Source: Robbsia betulipollinis (GTDB taxonomy: Bacteria > Pseudomonadota > Gammaproteobacteria > Burkholderiales > Burkholderiaceae). Taken from it: a DNA stretch of 64,000 bases. Below the pieces are notes generated by a model that did no database searches, was not told the DNA's origin, and saw only the letters and a list, made by a program, of their open reading frames with translations. Shown piece by piece: positions 20,775-32,649 of this stretch. Position 1 is the first letter of the stretch; every line of letters begins with the position of its first letter. The DNA lies in assembly GCF_026624755.1 (NCBI RefSeq), contig NZ_JAPMXC010000005.1, forward strand, positions 202,335 to 266,334, written 5' to 3'. A program made the translations under genes and the position numbers.

Positions 20775-21509
20775 ATGTCCGATGCCGACCTGATGCAGGT
20801 CCCCGAAGCCGCGCCGGTAAGCGAAAAACCCATCGGCCTGGCGAAAGCCGTCCTGTTCGATCTCGACGGTACCCTGGCCGACACGGCGCCGGACCTGGCG
20901 GCCGCCGCCAACACCATGCTGCGCGACCGCGGCTTGCCGCTGGTGCCGCTCGAGGCCTTGCGCAAAGTGGCGTCGTCCGGCGCACGCGGACTGCTCGGGG
21001 TCGCGTTCGGCATCATGCCGGAGCACCCCGATTACCTGCCGATGCGCGACGAATTCCTCGCCAACTACACCGCGGACCTGTGTGTCGAGACGACGCTCTT
21101 TCCCGGCATCGACGCCCTGCTGGCAACCCTCGTCGAACGCGAGATCCGCTGGGGCATCGTCACGAACAAGGCGGAACGGCTGGCGCGCCCGCTGGTCGAG
21201 CAACTGTTGCTGCAACCCAGTGCGGGCTGCGTGGTCGGCGGCGACACCACCGCGCATGCGAAACCGCACCCGGCGCCGTTGCTGCACGCCGCCGAGTTGA
21301 TCGGCGTCGCGCCCGCCGACATTCTGTATGTCGGCGACGACCTGCGCGACATCCAGGCCGGTCATGCCGCGGGTATGTATACAGTGGCGGCCGCCTACGG
21401 CTATTGCGGCAACGACCTGCCGCCGGCTGAATGGGGCGCGGACCTGCTGATCGACTCCCCCGATGCGCTCACCACGTTGCTGCGCGGCCTGACCGATTCG
21501 AAGTCGTGA
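20775..21509 (+). CDS. gph: Phosphoglycolate phosphatase
   Basis: A 244-residue HAD-superfamily phosphatase that removes phosphate from 2-phosphoglycolate, a product of DNA 3'-end repair. Motif I is FDLDGTLADT with the nucleophilic Asp; motif II is VTNKAE; motif III/IV is KPHPAPL then VGDDLRDIQAG. The N-terminus carries about 25 extra residues before the HAD core. The ATG at 20775 comes directly after the ubiG stop. It ends just before the tmRNA gene. Confidence 0.94.
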   Translation: MSDADLMQVPEAAPVSEKPIGLAKAVLFDLDGTLADTAPDLAAAANTMLRDRGLPLVPLEALRKVASSGARGLLGVAFGIMPEHPDYLPMRDEFLANYTADLCVETTLFPGIDALLATLVEREIRWGIVTNKAERLARPLVEQLLLQPSAGCVVGGDTTAHAKPHPAPLLHAAELIGVAPADILYVGDDLRDIQAGHAAGMYTVAAAYGYCGNDLPPAEWGADLLIDSPDALTTLLRGLTDSKS

Positions 21510-21515
21510 TAGACT

Positions 21516-21790
21516 AGCGGCATAGTCGTACAAAGACTGCCATGTTGGTGCGCTTCGGACGGGGGTTCGATTCCCCCCGGCTCCACCAAATGCCCGTGCG
21601 CCGCACATCCACTGCGCGGTTATCTGATGGGGTCGACCTGGTTTCGACGGGGTGAGGATACGGAAGCGGACGGCTCGAAAGGTGACGCACGTAATGCGCA
21701 CAAATTTGTAAATGCTAATGATGACATTTACGCTGTAGCGGCCTAAATCCGCTTACGGAGCCTTCCCGGCTTGGCAACAGAATAGGGACT
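21516..21790 (+). ncRNA. ssrA: Circularly permuted (two-piece) tmRNA
   Basis: The tRNA-like 3' half lies upstream of the 5' half. T-arm GGGGG-TTCGATT-CCCCC is at 21561-21577, then CGGCTCC-ACCA ends at 21588. After 40 bases, the coding piece opens at 21629 with GGGGTCG, which pairs all seven positions of the acceptor strand (two G-U). CGCTTC (21551-21556) pairs with GAAGCG (21663-21668) as helix P2. The tag frame starts at GCT 21714 and reads ANDDIYAVAA, stop at 21744-21746. The precursor must be cut to remove the spacer. It rescues stalled ribosomes with SmpB. The outer ends are approximate. Confidence 0.93.
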
Positions 21791-21791
21791 G

Positions 21792-21809
21792 CGGCCCCTT
21801 CGGGGGCCG
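21792..21809 (+). terminator. Stem-loop after tmRNA
   Basis: CGGCCCC-TTCG-GGGGCCG hairpin directly after the tmRNA coding piece. The following bases (TTGCCGTTT) are only a poor U-tract, so it may be a processing-stable 3' stem or a weak terminator. Confidence 0.5.
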
Positions 21810-21834
21810 TTGCCGTTTACGAACCGAGATCGCC

Positions 21835-23964
21835 TTGGCCGCCGCTTCGTCCCCCCCCTCGCCTCTTTCGCGCGCCCTCGACGCGCATCGCGCCGGCCGC
21901 CTCGACGAGGCCGAACGCGCCTATCTGTCCATTCTGGCGAACGTCCCCGAGGCTGCTGCACCCTCGCGCCCTACCGCGGCGCCGCAGCCCTCCGCGACCG
22001 ATGGCGGGGAAGCGGTGCGGCCGGCCGAGGTGCAGCCGGCCGAGGCGCGATACTGGCTCGGCGTGCTCTATCTGCAACGACAGCGTGCCGGCGATGCATG
22101 CGTGTGTTTTCGCGATGTGCTGGCGCGCCGGCCGGACCACGACGCGGCCCGCCTCAATCTCGGGCATGCCTTGCAAAGCCTGGGCGATCGCGATGCCGCA
22201 CACCAGGCGTTCGCGCATACCGCCCGCTCCGCCGTGCCGGAAATCGCGGCCGCGGCGCATGCCGCACTCGGCCGTCACGAGGCTGCCGCAGGACGTCCGG
22301 CGGATGCGTTGCGCTGTTTCGACGCGTCCCTGGCCATCCTGCCCGCAGAAGCAGCGGTCCATGACAGCCGCGGCGTCACGCTGGCGGCGCTCGGCCACCA
22401 CGACCTTGCCGAACAGGCGCACCGGGCGGCATTGGCGATCCGGCCCCGGCATGCCGGTACGCACAACAACCTTGGGCTCGCCATCAAGGCACAGGGCGAT
22501 CTCGCCGAGTCGCTCTGGCATTTTCGCGATGCCTTGCGCATCGATCCCGACTTCGTGCCGGCGCTGGTCAATCTCGGACAGGCGGTGGCGCTGGGCGGCG
22601 ACCCCGATCAGGCGAGCGCGCCGCTCGAACGCGCGGTGCGGCTGGCGCCCGATTTCGCCCTCGCGCACCACGAGCTGGCCTGCGCTTACGCCGCACTGGA
22701 CCGCCAGGAGGAGGCGGCGCGACATTTCGTGCGGACGACCGAACTCGACCCCGAGTTCGCGCTCGGCTGGCAGAACCTCGCCAGCGCGCGTTTCGAGACG
22801 GGCGAGCGCGCCGCGGCGCTGGCCGCCGTCGAAGAGGCCCTGCGCCTCGCGCCCGCGTCGGCCATGGGACGCTTCGCGCGCGCGACGCTGCGACTTGCGG
22901 AAGGCGGCGATCGACAAGCCTGGCAGGATTACGAAGCGCGGCTCGCCGTATGGGCCACGCAAGCGCAGTTCGCCGTGCCCCGCTGGTCCGGCCTGCCGGC
23001 CGATGTCGACGCGGCGCGGGGCCGTGCACCGCTGACCTTGCTGGTGCACGCGGAACAGGGATTCGGCGACACGCTGCAGTTCTTTCGCTTCGTACCGCTG
23101 GTCGCGGCACGCGTCGCGCACGTGGTGCTTGCGGTGCCCGCGCCGCTGTCGCGCCTCCTGGTGCCGGCCGCCGATGCCGCCGGCGTAACGCTGCTGAACG
23201 AGGACGCCCCCTTGCCGCCGGTGGATGCGCACTGTCCGTTGACGAGCCTGCCGTTGGCCTTGGGAATCGGCGAGACGCCGCCTGCGCCGCCTTATCTCTG
23301 GCTGCCCGGCGAACCCACCTTGCGGGCCGATGCCCCGGCGGCCGGTGGCCGCGCTCCCGTCCTACGCGCGTGGCCCGGCCGGCTCGCCACACGCCTGCGG
23401 CGGCGCACTGCGCGCCCCACTGATCCCACCGGTCCCGTCGGCCCGCTGCGCGTGGGGCTGGCCTGGTCCGGGCGCCGCCCGGATCTCATGCGCCACGCCC
23501 CGGACGCCCCTTCCGCTCCCGCTTTCGACAAACGCGCCGTGCCGCTCGACGCGCTGCTGCCGCTGTTCGCGCTGCGCGACATCGAATGGCACGTACTGCA
23601 AACCGAGATCGATGCCGATGACCGCGCGGTGTTGGCAACCGTGGCCGAGCGCGCGTCCCTCGTCTTCGCCAGCGACGCTTTCCAGGATTTCGCCGACACG
23701 GCCGCCGCGATCGTTCAGCTCGATCAGGTGCTCAGCGTCGATACCTCGGTCGCGCATCTCGCCGGCGCACTGGCCGCGCCGCTCGCCATCATGCTGCCAC
23801 TCGCCGCGGACTGGCGTTGGGACGCGTGCGACGTGGCGGGCAACAACCTCTGGTATCCGGCGGCCCGCTTGTTTCGTCAGCGCACGCGCCGCGACTGGAG
23901 CGACGTCGTGCAGGCGGTGGCCGAGATGCTGGCCGGCGCCGTCGGCAAGGCATCGTCCGGCTGA
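21835..23964 (+). CDS. TPR-repeat protein with C-terminal glycosyltransferase-like domain
   Basis: A 709-residue protein. Residues about 12-350 are TPR repeats (RAGRLDEAERAYLSIL, GDLAESLWHFRDALRIDPDF and others). The rest resembles the GT-B fold attached to TPRs in many Burkholderiaceae: EQGFGDTLQFFRFVPLVAAR, GLAWSGRRPD, and SVDTSVAHLAGALAAPLAIMLPL, which is like the GT9/heptosyltransferase nucleotide-site region. Activity is unproven. The only early start is a TTG at 21835 with a weak ribosome site. A disordered Pro/Thr insert lies near residue 500-535. Confidence 0.8.
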   Translation: MAAASSPPSPLSRALDAHRAGRLDEAERAYLSILANVPEAAAPSRPTAAPQPSATDGGEAVRPAEVQPAEARYWLGVLYLQRQRAGDACVCFRDVLARRPDHDAARLNLGHALQSLGDRDAAHQAFAHTARSAVPEIAAAAHAALGRHEAAAGRPADALRCFDASLAILPAEAAVHDSRGVTLAALGHHDLAEQAHRAALAIRPRHAGTHNNLGLAIKAQGDLAESLWHFRDALRIDPDFVPALVNLGQAVALGGDPDQASAPLERAVRLAPDFALAHHELACAYAALDRQEEAARHFVRTTELDPEFALGWQNLASARFETGERAAALAAVEEALRLAPASAMGRFARATLRLAEGGDRQAWQDYEARLAVWATQAQFAVPRWSGLPADVDAARGRAPLTLLVHAEQGFGDTLQFFRFVPLVAARVAHVVLAVPAPLSRLLVPAADAAGVTLLNEDAPLPPVDAHCPLTSLPLALGIGETPPAPPYLWLPGEPTLRADAPAAGGRAPVLRAWPGRLATRLRRRTARPTDPTGPVGPLRVGLAWSGRRPDLMRHAPDAPSAPAFDKRAVPLDALLPLFALRDIEWHVLQTEIDADDRAVLATVAERASLVFASDAFQDFADTAAAIVQLDQVLSVDTSVAHLAGALAAPLAIMLPLAADWRWDACDVAGNNLWYPAARLFRQRTRRDWSDVVQAVAEMLAGAVGKASSG

Positions 23965-24030
23965 TGCTTGCCCCGGGCGGGGGACGATCCGCGATGGATC
24001 GACCGGGGCGCGGGTTTTCAGCCCGCCGCG

Positions 24031-25320
24031 CTAGGCGAGTTTATAGCGTTGCCGCGATTCCTGACTCTTGAACAGAATCAGGGTGGCGACCAAACCGCAG
24101 GCCGCCGCGAACGACAGCCACAGGCCGGGCGCGGCCTTGTTCCCGGTCCAGTGGATCAGGAAGGTCGAGATCGCCGGCGTGAAACCGCCGAACAGCGCGG
24201 TCGCCAGGCTGTACGCCAGCGAGAAGCCGGCGGTCCGCACCTCGACCGGCATGATCTCGGTCAGCGCGACGACCATCGCGCCGTTATAGCTGCCGAACAG
24301 GAAGGACAGCCACAACTCCACTTCGAGCAGGCGTGCGAACGACGGATCCGCCACCAGCCAGCGCATCGCGGGGTAGGCCGTCAGCAGCGTCAGCACGGTA
24401 AACACGATCAGGATCGGACGACGGCCCACGCGATCCGACAGTGCGCCCATCAACGGCAGCCAGATCAGGTTCGAAATGCCCACGCAGACGGTGACCACCA
24501 GCACATCGATGCTCGACAGATGCAGTTCGGTGCGGCCGAACGTCGGGGTGTACGCGGTGATCAGGTAGAAGCAGACGGTGGTCATCACGACCATCATCAT
24601 GCCGGCCACCACGATGCGCCAGTTGGTGAGCATCGAGCGATAGATCTCGCCGACCGACGGACGATGCTTGCGGGCCAGGAACTCCTCGGTTTCCTGCAAC
24701 GAACGACGGATCGCGAAGATGAAGGGTACGATCAGGCAACCGACGATGAACGGCACGCGCCATCCCCAGTTGGTCATTTGCTCGACCGGCAGCCAGGCAT
24801 GCAGCATCACGCCTATCAGCGCGGCGAAGATCACCGCGACCTGCTGGCTGCCCGACTGCCATGCGCAGTAGAAGCCCCGGCGGCCCGGCGTGGCCATTTC
24901 AGCCAGATACACCGACACGCCACCCAGTTCCACGCCGGCGGAAAAGCCCTGCAGCAGACGCCCTAGCAGCACGAGCGCCGGTGCGAGAATGCCGATCGTC
25001 GAATAGCTGGGTACCACCGCCACCAGCAGCGTGCCCGCCGCCATCAATGTCAGCGTCACGATCAGGCCCTGGCGCCGGCCGTGATGATCGATATACGCCC
25101 CCAGGAAGATCGCACCCAGAGGACGCATCAGGAAGCCGACGCCGAACACCGAGAGGGACAACATCAGCGACGCGAAGTCGCTGTTCGCCGGAAAATACGC
25201 CTTGGCGATCGCCGAGGCGTAATAGCCGTACACCATGAAATCGTACATTTCCAGAAAGTTTCCGCTGACCACGCGGAAAACGGTCCTGGCCTTGTTTTCC
25301 TGTACCGCTGCTTCTGCCAT
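24031..25320 (-). CDS. MFS transporter, MHS family (citrate/tricarballylate:H+ symporter type)
   Basis: A 429-residue inner-membrane carrier with about 12 helices. The MHS signature after TM1 is [13 protein letters not shown]; the loop 2-3 motif appears as [13 protein letters not shown] and the 4-5 region as [15 protein letters not shown]. Overall layout is closest to the citrate/tricarballylate branch (CitA/TcuC) and the C-terminus is short. The substrate is inferred to be a di- or tricarboxylate. The ATG at 25320 ([13 protein letters not shown]) is chosen; the 28 upstream codons are not membrane-like. Confidence 0.85.
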   Translation of the reverse strand: MAEAAVQENKARTVFRVVSGNFLEMYDFMVYGYYASAIAKAYFPANSDFASLMLSLSVFGVGFLMRPLGAIFLGAYIDHHGRRQGLIVTLTLMAAGTLLVAVVPSYSTIGILAPALVLLGRLLQGFSAGVELGGVSVYLAEMATPGRRGFYCAWQSGSQQVAVIFAALIGVMLHAWLPVEQMTNWGWRVPFIVGCLIVPFIFAIRRSLQETEEFLARKHRPSVGEIYRSMLTNWRIVVAGMMMVVMTTVCFYLITAYTPTFGRTELHLSSIDVLVVTVCVGISNLIWLPLMGALSDRVGRRPILIVFTVLTLLTAYPAMRWLVADPSFARLLEVELWLSFLFGSYNGAMVVALTEIMPVEVRTAGFSLAYSLATALFGGFTPAISTFLIHWTGNKAAPGLWLSFAAACGLVATLILFKSQESRQRYKLA

Positions 25321-25463
25321 GTCTCTTCTTCCTCTCCATATCCACAACCGTTGTGACGCGCCGGCAAGTCCTCTCGGTTGTACCGTCATGCCTTGTGCCC
25401 GCAATCATAATTCAAGCTGCGGCCGAATGTCGCCGTCAAAAATAGGATGACGGGCGGCGGTGC

Positions 25464-26762
25464 CTACAACCGCGTCTCGCGGGCGGCGCGCAGGAAATGA
25501 TCGAGCAGCGGCGAGCAATCGAGCAAGCCCGTGCCGTCGGGGTGGTGGAACTCCGGATGCCACTGCACGCCGACGACGAACGGCGCCTTGCGGTAACGGA
25601 TCGCCTCGACGATGCCGTCGCCTTCGGACACCGCCTCGACGCGCAGATCGCGGCCGAGTTGCGACACCGCCTGGTGATGGATCGAGTTCACCAGCGCATG
25701 CTCGCGACCGCCGAACATGCCCATCAGCGTGGAATCCGCAGGAAACCGGATCGCGTGGTTCAACCGGTCGTATTGATCGTTCACATGGATGCCGGCGCTC
25801 GGGACGTCGGTGGCGATGTCCTGATACAGCGTGCCGCCGAATGCGACATTGATCAACTGACAGCCGCGACAGATCCCCAGCACCGGTTTGCCCGACTCGA
25901 TGAACTCGTGCAGCAGCTCGAGTTCGTACATGTCGCGCACCCGGTCGCCAGGCCATTCGGGTTGGGTCACCGGCGCATCCGGCGAACCGGCGAAGGATTG
26001 CGGAGACACGTCGGCGCCGCCTTGCAGGACCAGCGCGTCGAGGTGCTTCGCGTAATCGCGCAGACGGATATTGCTGGGGTGCAGCATGCCGCGCTGCCCC
26101 ACCGTGGGCACCATGAACACCAGCACGTCGCGCGACATCACCCAGTGCGAGATCGACTCCTCCAGGTATTGCAGCGTCTTGCCGCGCAGTCCCTTGGCGC
26201 CCGGTTCGGGATGGAAGATCCGCGCCGAGACGCCGATCTTCAGCGTGCGCTGGGTGAGGCGCTGTCCGGCGCGATCGAACACCGAGCGGGCACGGGCGTT
26301 GACGATGCGTCCCAGCACCGTCCAGGCCGACTCGGAGCTTTTTTCATAACGTGGCGCCGCGGCGGGCCCGGTGGGCGGATCGGCCGGCGGGCGCGCGGGC
26401 GACGTGGCGTCGGGCATGTGCTCGGACAGGGCCGCGCCCGATGCCGCGCCGGTTTGCGGATGCGCCTGCGTCCAGGCGGCGGCGCCATACGCCGGGGCGC
26501 GCTGCGGCGGCGCGCCGGCGGGTTCCTCCAATGGCGCTGCCGACGGCGCGGCGGCGGGCGCGGCGGATGAGTGAGGCGGCGTGGCTTCCAGCCCTCCCAT
26601 CCCTTCCGGATGCGCCTGCGTCCAGGCGGCAGCGCCATAGGCAGCGGCACGCTGCGTCGGCGCATCGGTATCGCCGGCCACGGGCGATCGCGTTGGCGAC
26701 ACCGGCGCGTTCGCGGCGGGCGGCCCCATTTCTTCGGGCAGATCCACGGGTTTCTCGGTCAT
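25464..26762 (-). CDS. Class I glutamine amidotransferase-like hydrolase (peptidase C26, PuuD-like) with duplicated N-terminal peptide
   Basis: A 432-residue protein. Residues about 175-430 form a peptidase C26 domain like gamma-glutamyl-GABA hydrolase PuuD: nucleophile Cys in GICRGCQL, and the His/Glu pair in QWHPEFHHPD. PuuD hydrolyses gamma-glutamyl-GABA in putrescine use, but no other puu gene is nearby. The first 170 residues are Pro/Ala-rich with AYGAAAWTQAHP repeated at about residues 34-53 and 84-103, matched by a direct DNA repeat. AGGAGTG before the ATG supports the long start. Confidence 0.85.
   Translation of the reverse strand: MTEKPVDLPEEMGPPAANAPVSPTRSPVAGDTDAPTQRAAAYGAAAWTQAHPEGMGGLEATPPHSSAAPAAAPSAAPLEEPAGAPPQRAPAYGAAAWTQAHPQTGAASGAALSEHMPDATSPARPPADPPTGPAAAPRYEKSSESAWTVLGRIVNARARSVFDRAGQRLTQRTLKIGVSARIFHPEPGAKGLRGKTLQYLEESISHWVMSRDVLVFMVPTVGQRGMLHPSNIRLRDYAKHLDALVLQGGADVSPQSFAGSPDAPVTQPEWPGDRVRDMYELELLHEFIESGKPVLGICRGCQLINVAFGGTLYQDIATDVPSAGIHVNDQYDRLNHAIRFPADSTLMGMFGGREHALVNSIHHQAVSQLGRDLRVEAVSEGDGIVEAIRYRKAPFVVGVQWHPEFHHPDGTGLLDCSPLLDHFLRAARETRL
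26455..26663. repeat. Direct repeat pair inside the C26 hydrolase gene
   Basis: Two copies of about 55 bp, at 26459-26513 and 26609-26663, start 150 bp apart and differ at only a few positions. They encode the two AYGAAAWTQAHP peptides. The period is 50 codons, so recombination between copies would delete one in frame. Confidence 0.85.
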
Positions 26763-26928
26763 GGGCGGGACACTCCTGTCGGGATAACGGTGGACGCAAC
26801 AATGCGTCGATTATCCATAATCCCCGATACAGCAGCAATCAGGCCCGCGCGCCAGGATGCGCGTCTGCCGCGCCGTCACAGCCGCCGTCACAGCCGCCTT
26901 CACGGCCGCGCAACGCGCGCCCGCGGCA

Positions 26929-28689
26929 TCAGCGGTCGTCGCCCCCCTGTTCGAGGGTCTCGCGCAGCGCGATCTGCCAGCGGGCATGGATGCGTATCCA
27001 CCACCGCCAGGTCGCGCCCAGCAAGACCGCCGCGCCTGCCAGCACCGCGATCAGCAGATCGACCGGCGGCAGGATGCGCCCGCTCAGCGCCACCACCAGC
27101 ACGAACACGCCGAGCATCGCCGCGCCCGCGACCACTTCGGCGATCGCGCGCCGCAGACCGCTCGTAAAGCGTCCCGCGAGCGCGGGCTGCACGCCGATTT
27201 CCGCCAGCAGCAGACTGAGCGATTTCAGCTTGCGGTACACCGCCACCAGAAAGGGCATAGACAGCAGCAGCGCCCCGCCCCACAGCAGCGCGCTGCGCGC
27301 TCGCGCGCTCGGCACCCAGGGCGCGATCCAGGCCTCGAGCGTCGGCGAGAAATAGGCGCCGCCGATGAAGATGGCGGCCACCAGCGCCAGGTTGATCGCG
27401 ATCTGCTTGACGACGCGCCGCACCATGTCGCGCAGCGGCGCCTTCTCGCCCACCGCCGACAGCCCCTGCACCCATTGGGTATAGAAACCGGCGGCGCGCG
27501 CAACGGACGGCGGAATCGTGCACGCCAGACGCCGGGTCAGCGGATCCGCGCCGCGGATCAGATAGGGCGTGCTGAACGTGGTCAGCGCCGAGACGGCGAC
27601 CGCGATCGGGTACAGAAAATGGCTGGTGACCTTGAGCGACATGCCAAGCGAGGCGATGATGAAGGAGAATTCGCCGATCTGCGACAGGCCCATGCCCACC
27701 CGCATCGACGTGCGGGCATCGTTGCCGGCGAGAAAAGTGCCCAGACCGCAACTGACGATCTTGCCAACGATCACCGCGAGCGAGATCACGAGGATCGGCA
27801 TCGTGTGCTGCGCGAGCACCCGCGGATCGAGCATCAATCCGATGGCGACGAAGAAGATCGCGCTGAAGAGATCGCGTACCGGCTCGATCAGGCGCTCGAT
27901 CGCCTGCACGTGACGCGACTCGGCGATGATCGCGCCGATCAGAAAGGCGCCCAGCGCGATGCTGTAGTCGAGCTTGACGACGATCAGGCAGAAACCGAAG
28001 CACAGACCCAGCACGGTGATCAGCAGGACTTCGTTGCTGCCGAAACCGGCGACGTAGTGCAACAACCGCGGCACCAGGGAGATGCCGACCACCAGCGACA
28101 CCGTCATGAACAGCACCAGCCGGCACAGCGTCACCGCGACGTCGTACGAGTCGACCGAGCCGCTGCTCGCCACGCCCGAGAGCAGTGCGATCATCGCGAT
28201 CGCCAGCACATCCTCGACGATCAATATGCCGAACACCAGTTGCGCGAAGCGCTCGCGCTTCATGCCGAGTTCGTCGAGCGCCTTGACGATGATGGTGGTG
28301 GAGGAGATGGCAAGCATCGCACCGAGGAACAACGCGTCCATCGCTTTCCAGCCGAAGAACCGGCCGATCTCGAACCCGAGCCAGAGCATCAGGACAATCT
28401 CCGCCAGCGCCACGACGAGCGCCGTCATGCCCACGCGGAACAGTTTGCGCAGACTGAACTCGAGCCCCAGCGAGAACAGGAGGAAGACGACCCCGAGTTC
28501 GGCCAGCGTGGAGATCGTGTTCTGGTCGTGCACCAGCGCGAAGGGCGGCGTGTAGGGGCCGATCACCACGCCGGCGACGATGTAGCCCAGCACCAGCGGC
28601 TGCCTGAGCCGCTGGAACACGATCGTCATGATGCCGGCGATCGCCATGATCACCGCCAGGTCCTGGATGAAACCGATCGCATGATGCAT
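26929..28689 (-). CDS. Monovalent cation:proton antiporter, CPA2 family
   Basis: A 586-residue membrane protein. The N-terminal 380 residues are a Na+/H+ exchanger domain with about 12 helices: LRQPLVLGYIVAGVVIGPYTP, LGVVFLLFSLGLEFS, and GAFLIGAIIAESRH are typical of KefB/YbaL relatives. The C-terminal 200 residues add several membrane helices and no cytosolic Rossmann (RCK) domain, so KefB/C-type glutathione gating is not expected. It probably exchanges K+ or Na+ for H+. The ATG at 28689 (MHHAIGFIQDL) starts the first helix; the upstream frame is basic and unlike the family. It is divergent from dsbB. Confidence 0.9.
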   Translation of the reverse strand: MHHAIGFIQDLAVIMAIAGIMTIVFQRLRQPLVLGYIVAGVVIGPYTPPFALVHDQNTISTLAELGVVFLLFSLGLEFSLRKLFRVGMTALVVALAEIVLMLWLGFEIGRFFGWKAMDALFLGAMLAISSTTIIVKALDELGMKRERFAQLVFGILIVEDVLAIAMIALLSGVASSGSVDSYDVAVTLCRLVLFMTVSLVVGISLVPRLLHYVAGFGSNEVLLITVLGLCFGFCLIVVKLDYSIALGAFLIGAIIAESRHVQAIERLIEPVRDLFSAIFFVAIGLMLDPRVLAQHTMPILVISLAVIVGKIVSCGLGTFLAGNDARTSMRVGMGLSQIGEFSFIIASLGMSLKVTSHFLYPIAVAVSALTTFSTPYLIRGADPLTRRLACTIPPSVARAAGFYTQWVQGLSAVGEKAPLRDMVRRVVKQIAINLALVAAIFIGGAYFSPTLEAWIAPWVPSARARSALLWGGALLLSMPFLVAVYRKLKSLSLLLAEIGVQPALAGRFTSGLRRAIAEVVAGAAMLGVFVLVVALSGRILPPVDLLIAVLAGAAVLLGATWRWWIRIHARWQIALRETLEQGGDDR

Positions 28690-28894
28690 GGCGCGCTCCT
28701 GTGGCGATGAGGTCCGGACGGAAGCGGCGCGGCCGCCAATCGATGCGAAAGAAAAATGAAAGCTTACTGAAGAATCGCACCACGATGCAAGAAAACGCGT
28801 GCCGCGCGTGCGCGACGCCGGACGCGGCGCCGGTCCGCGATACAATCGCTGGCAGCGCGGCGCTGCGCCTGCCGCCCTCAACCTGGCCCTTTCG

Positions 28895-29416
28895 ATGACC
28901 CTGAACGCCTACTCGTCCACGCCCTCCGCCACCGACCGCCGCCCCCGTCGCGCCCTGATCGCGCTGGGCATCGTCTGCCTCGCGCTGGTGGGCGGCGCGC
29001 TGTATTTCCAGTACGCCAGAGGCGAGGACCCCTGTCCCCTGTGCATCCTGCAGCGCTATGGTTTCCTGTTGGTCGCGCTGTTCGCTTTCTGCGCCGCCGC
29101 GTTCCCGCGGCGTGGCGCCGGCCGCACCCTCTTCGTCTGGCTCGCGCTGTTGTCGGCGCTGGGCGGCGGCATCGCCGCGGCACGCCATGTGTGGATCCTC
29201 GCCTCGATGCGCAGTTGCGGCTTCGACGTACTGCAGCCGATCGTCGACGGCCTGCCGCCGGCGCGCTGGCTGCCCGGGGTCTTTCGCACGGCGGGGTTGT
29301 GCGAGACGCCCTATCCGCCGGTGCTGGGCCTGTCGCTGCCGACCTGGTCGCTGATCGGCTTCGTCGCCGCCGGCGTGGCGCTGCTGGTGGCGCGACGCGG
29401 CCGCGGCCGCGACTGA
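28895..29416 (+). CDS. dsbB: Disulfide bond formation protein B
   Basis: A 173-residue inner-membrane quinone reductase that reoxidises DsbA. Four helices are visible. The first periplasmic pair is in [11 protein letters not shown] (CxxC). The second pair is the Cys of [10 protein letters not shown] and of [10 protein letters not shown] Pro-rich conserved tail region and LSLPTWSL follow. The ATG at 28895 comes before a basic stretch and the first helix. It is 10 bp upstream of xdhC, probably in one transcript though functionally unrelated. Confidence 0.95.
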   Translation: MTLNAYSSTPSATDRRPRRALIALGIVCLALVGGALYFQYARGEDPCPLCILQRYGFLLVALFAFCAAAFPRRGAGRTLFVWLALLSALGGGIAAARHVWILASMRSCGFDVLQPIVDGLPPARWLPGVFRTAGLCETPYPPVLGLSLPTWSLIGFVAAGVALLVARRGRGRD

Positions 29417-29426
29417 TCGACGGGGC

Positions 29427-31605
<2,179 letters not shown>

Positions 31606-31675
31606 AACATTGCGGCGTGCGGCAATGTATCAGGACGACGGTGCGGCGCGCACGACAGCCACGCGGCGGGCGCGG

Positions 31676-32410
31676 CTAGCGTGCCGGGCCGGACGCCGGC
31701 AGCGCAACCTCGTTCGTCGCGCTCGCGTGGCGTTTGCCCAACGGGATGCGCACCTCGCGACTCGTGCCGTTCGGCATCGGAAAATCGAACAGCGCGCCGC
31801 GCACCAGATACGGCATCACGACCGGCAGCGCGGTTCGCTCGCCGTCGTAACGCACGCTCACCTTGTAGACTTCGCGTCCGCTCGGCCGCTCGCGGATACG
31901 AAGCGTCAACTGCGAGGCCGATGCGGCGTACGGCACGTCGACGATCGGCGCCGTTCCCCAGCCGGCGCCGAACGCGCCGCCCCGTCCGGCCCACGCGCCC
32001 CGGCCACCGCCCCACGGACCGCCGAAACCCCAACCGCCGTAATCCAGGAACTGCGGCGCATAGGCGACGGTGTCGCGCTGACCGTAGGTGAGGCTGACGC
32101 CATAGTGCGCCGCCGCGCCGGTACCGCCGGTGCCGCCAGCGCCACCTTTCGCCCCCGTCTGCTCCGGCGGCGGCGCGACGCGCCGGAAGCCGTAGGTCGA
32201 CAGCTCCCGATCGACCAGTCCCTCGTACGCCGCCTGCTCCAGATCGTTTTCCTGGGCGGGCGTGCGCTCGAACGTATAGGTCCGGTCGCGGTCGCTGCCC
32301 TGCCAGTCCTGAAAGGCGGTGACGTTCGCGCTCAGATAATTCGCGCAGCCGCTCAGCGCGATGGTGACGACCGCCAGCAGGCGGCCGCGGCAACGTTCGA
32401 TCGTCATCAT
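31676..32410 (-). CDS. DUF4136 lipoprotein
   Basis: A 244-residue predicted lipoprotein. The signal peptide ends in the lipobox ALSGC (Cys about residue 22). The remainder matches the DUF4136 layout: an early FQDWQGSDRDRTYTF, a central variable Gly/Ala/Trp-rich loop (GGWGFGGPWGG), and a C-terminal strand set including TLRIRERPSGREVYKVSVR. Function unknown; family members are outer-membrane or periplasmic. GGAG lies 10 nt before the ATG at 32410, and a second ATG at 32407 is equally possible. It is divergent from pepN. Confidence 0.8.
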   Translation of the reverse strand: MMTIERCRGRLLAVVTIALSGCANYLSANVTAFQDWQGSDRDRTYTFERTPAQENDLEQAAYEGLVDRELSTYGFRRVAPPPEQTGAKGGAGGTGGTGAAAHYGVSLTYGQRDTVAYAPQFLDYGGWGFGGPWGGGRGAWAGRGGAFGAGWGTAPIVDVPYAASASQLTLRIRERPSGREVYKVSVRYDGERTALPVVMPYLVRGALFDFPMPNGTSREVRIPLGKRHASATNEVALPASGPAR

Positions 32411-32649
32411 GGGGTCCCTTCTCCAACCAGATCGCACGGGCGTGCACGGATATCGTTCGAGCCCGCGCGGCAATGCATCCGTTGCCATTATCGCCGCAAA
32501 CCGGCAGACCCCGGAATGCATGCCATCCCGCCGCGCACGGTTTTTTTCACGCAATAAAAATGACCACGGGCCGGTATCGGCCAGCTTTTGTACAATGGAC
32601 CGATTGCCCCGCCGCGCTCAGCGCGCGGCTCCCGACCGCCTGGATCATC

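Noticed and set aside
21541..21588. Isolated tRNA fragment after gph
   Set aside because: It has a T arm and CCA but no D or anticodon arm; its acceptor strand pairs with the downstream coding piece, so it is the tmRNA acceptor half.
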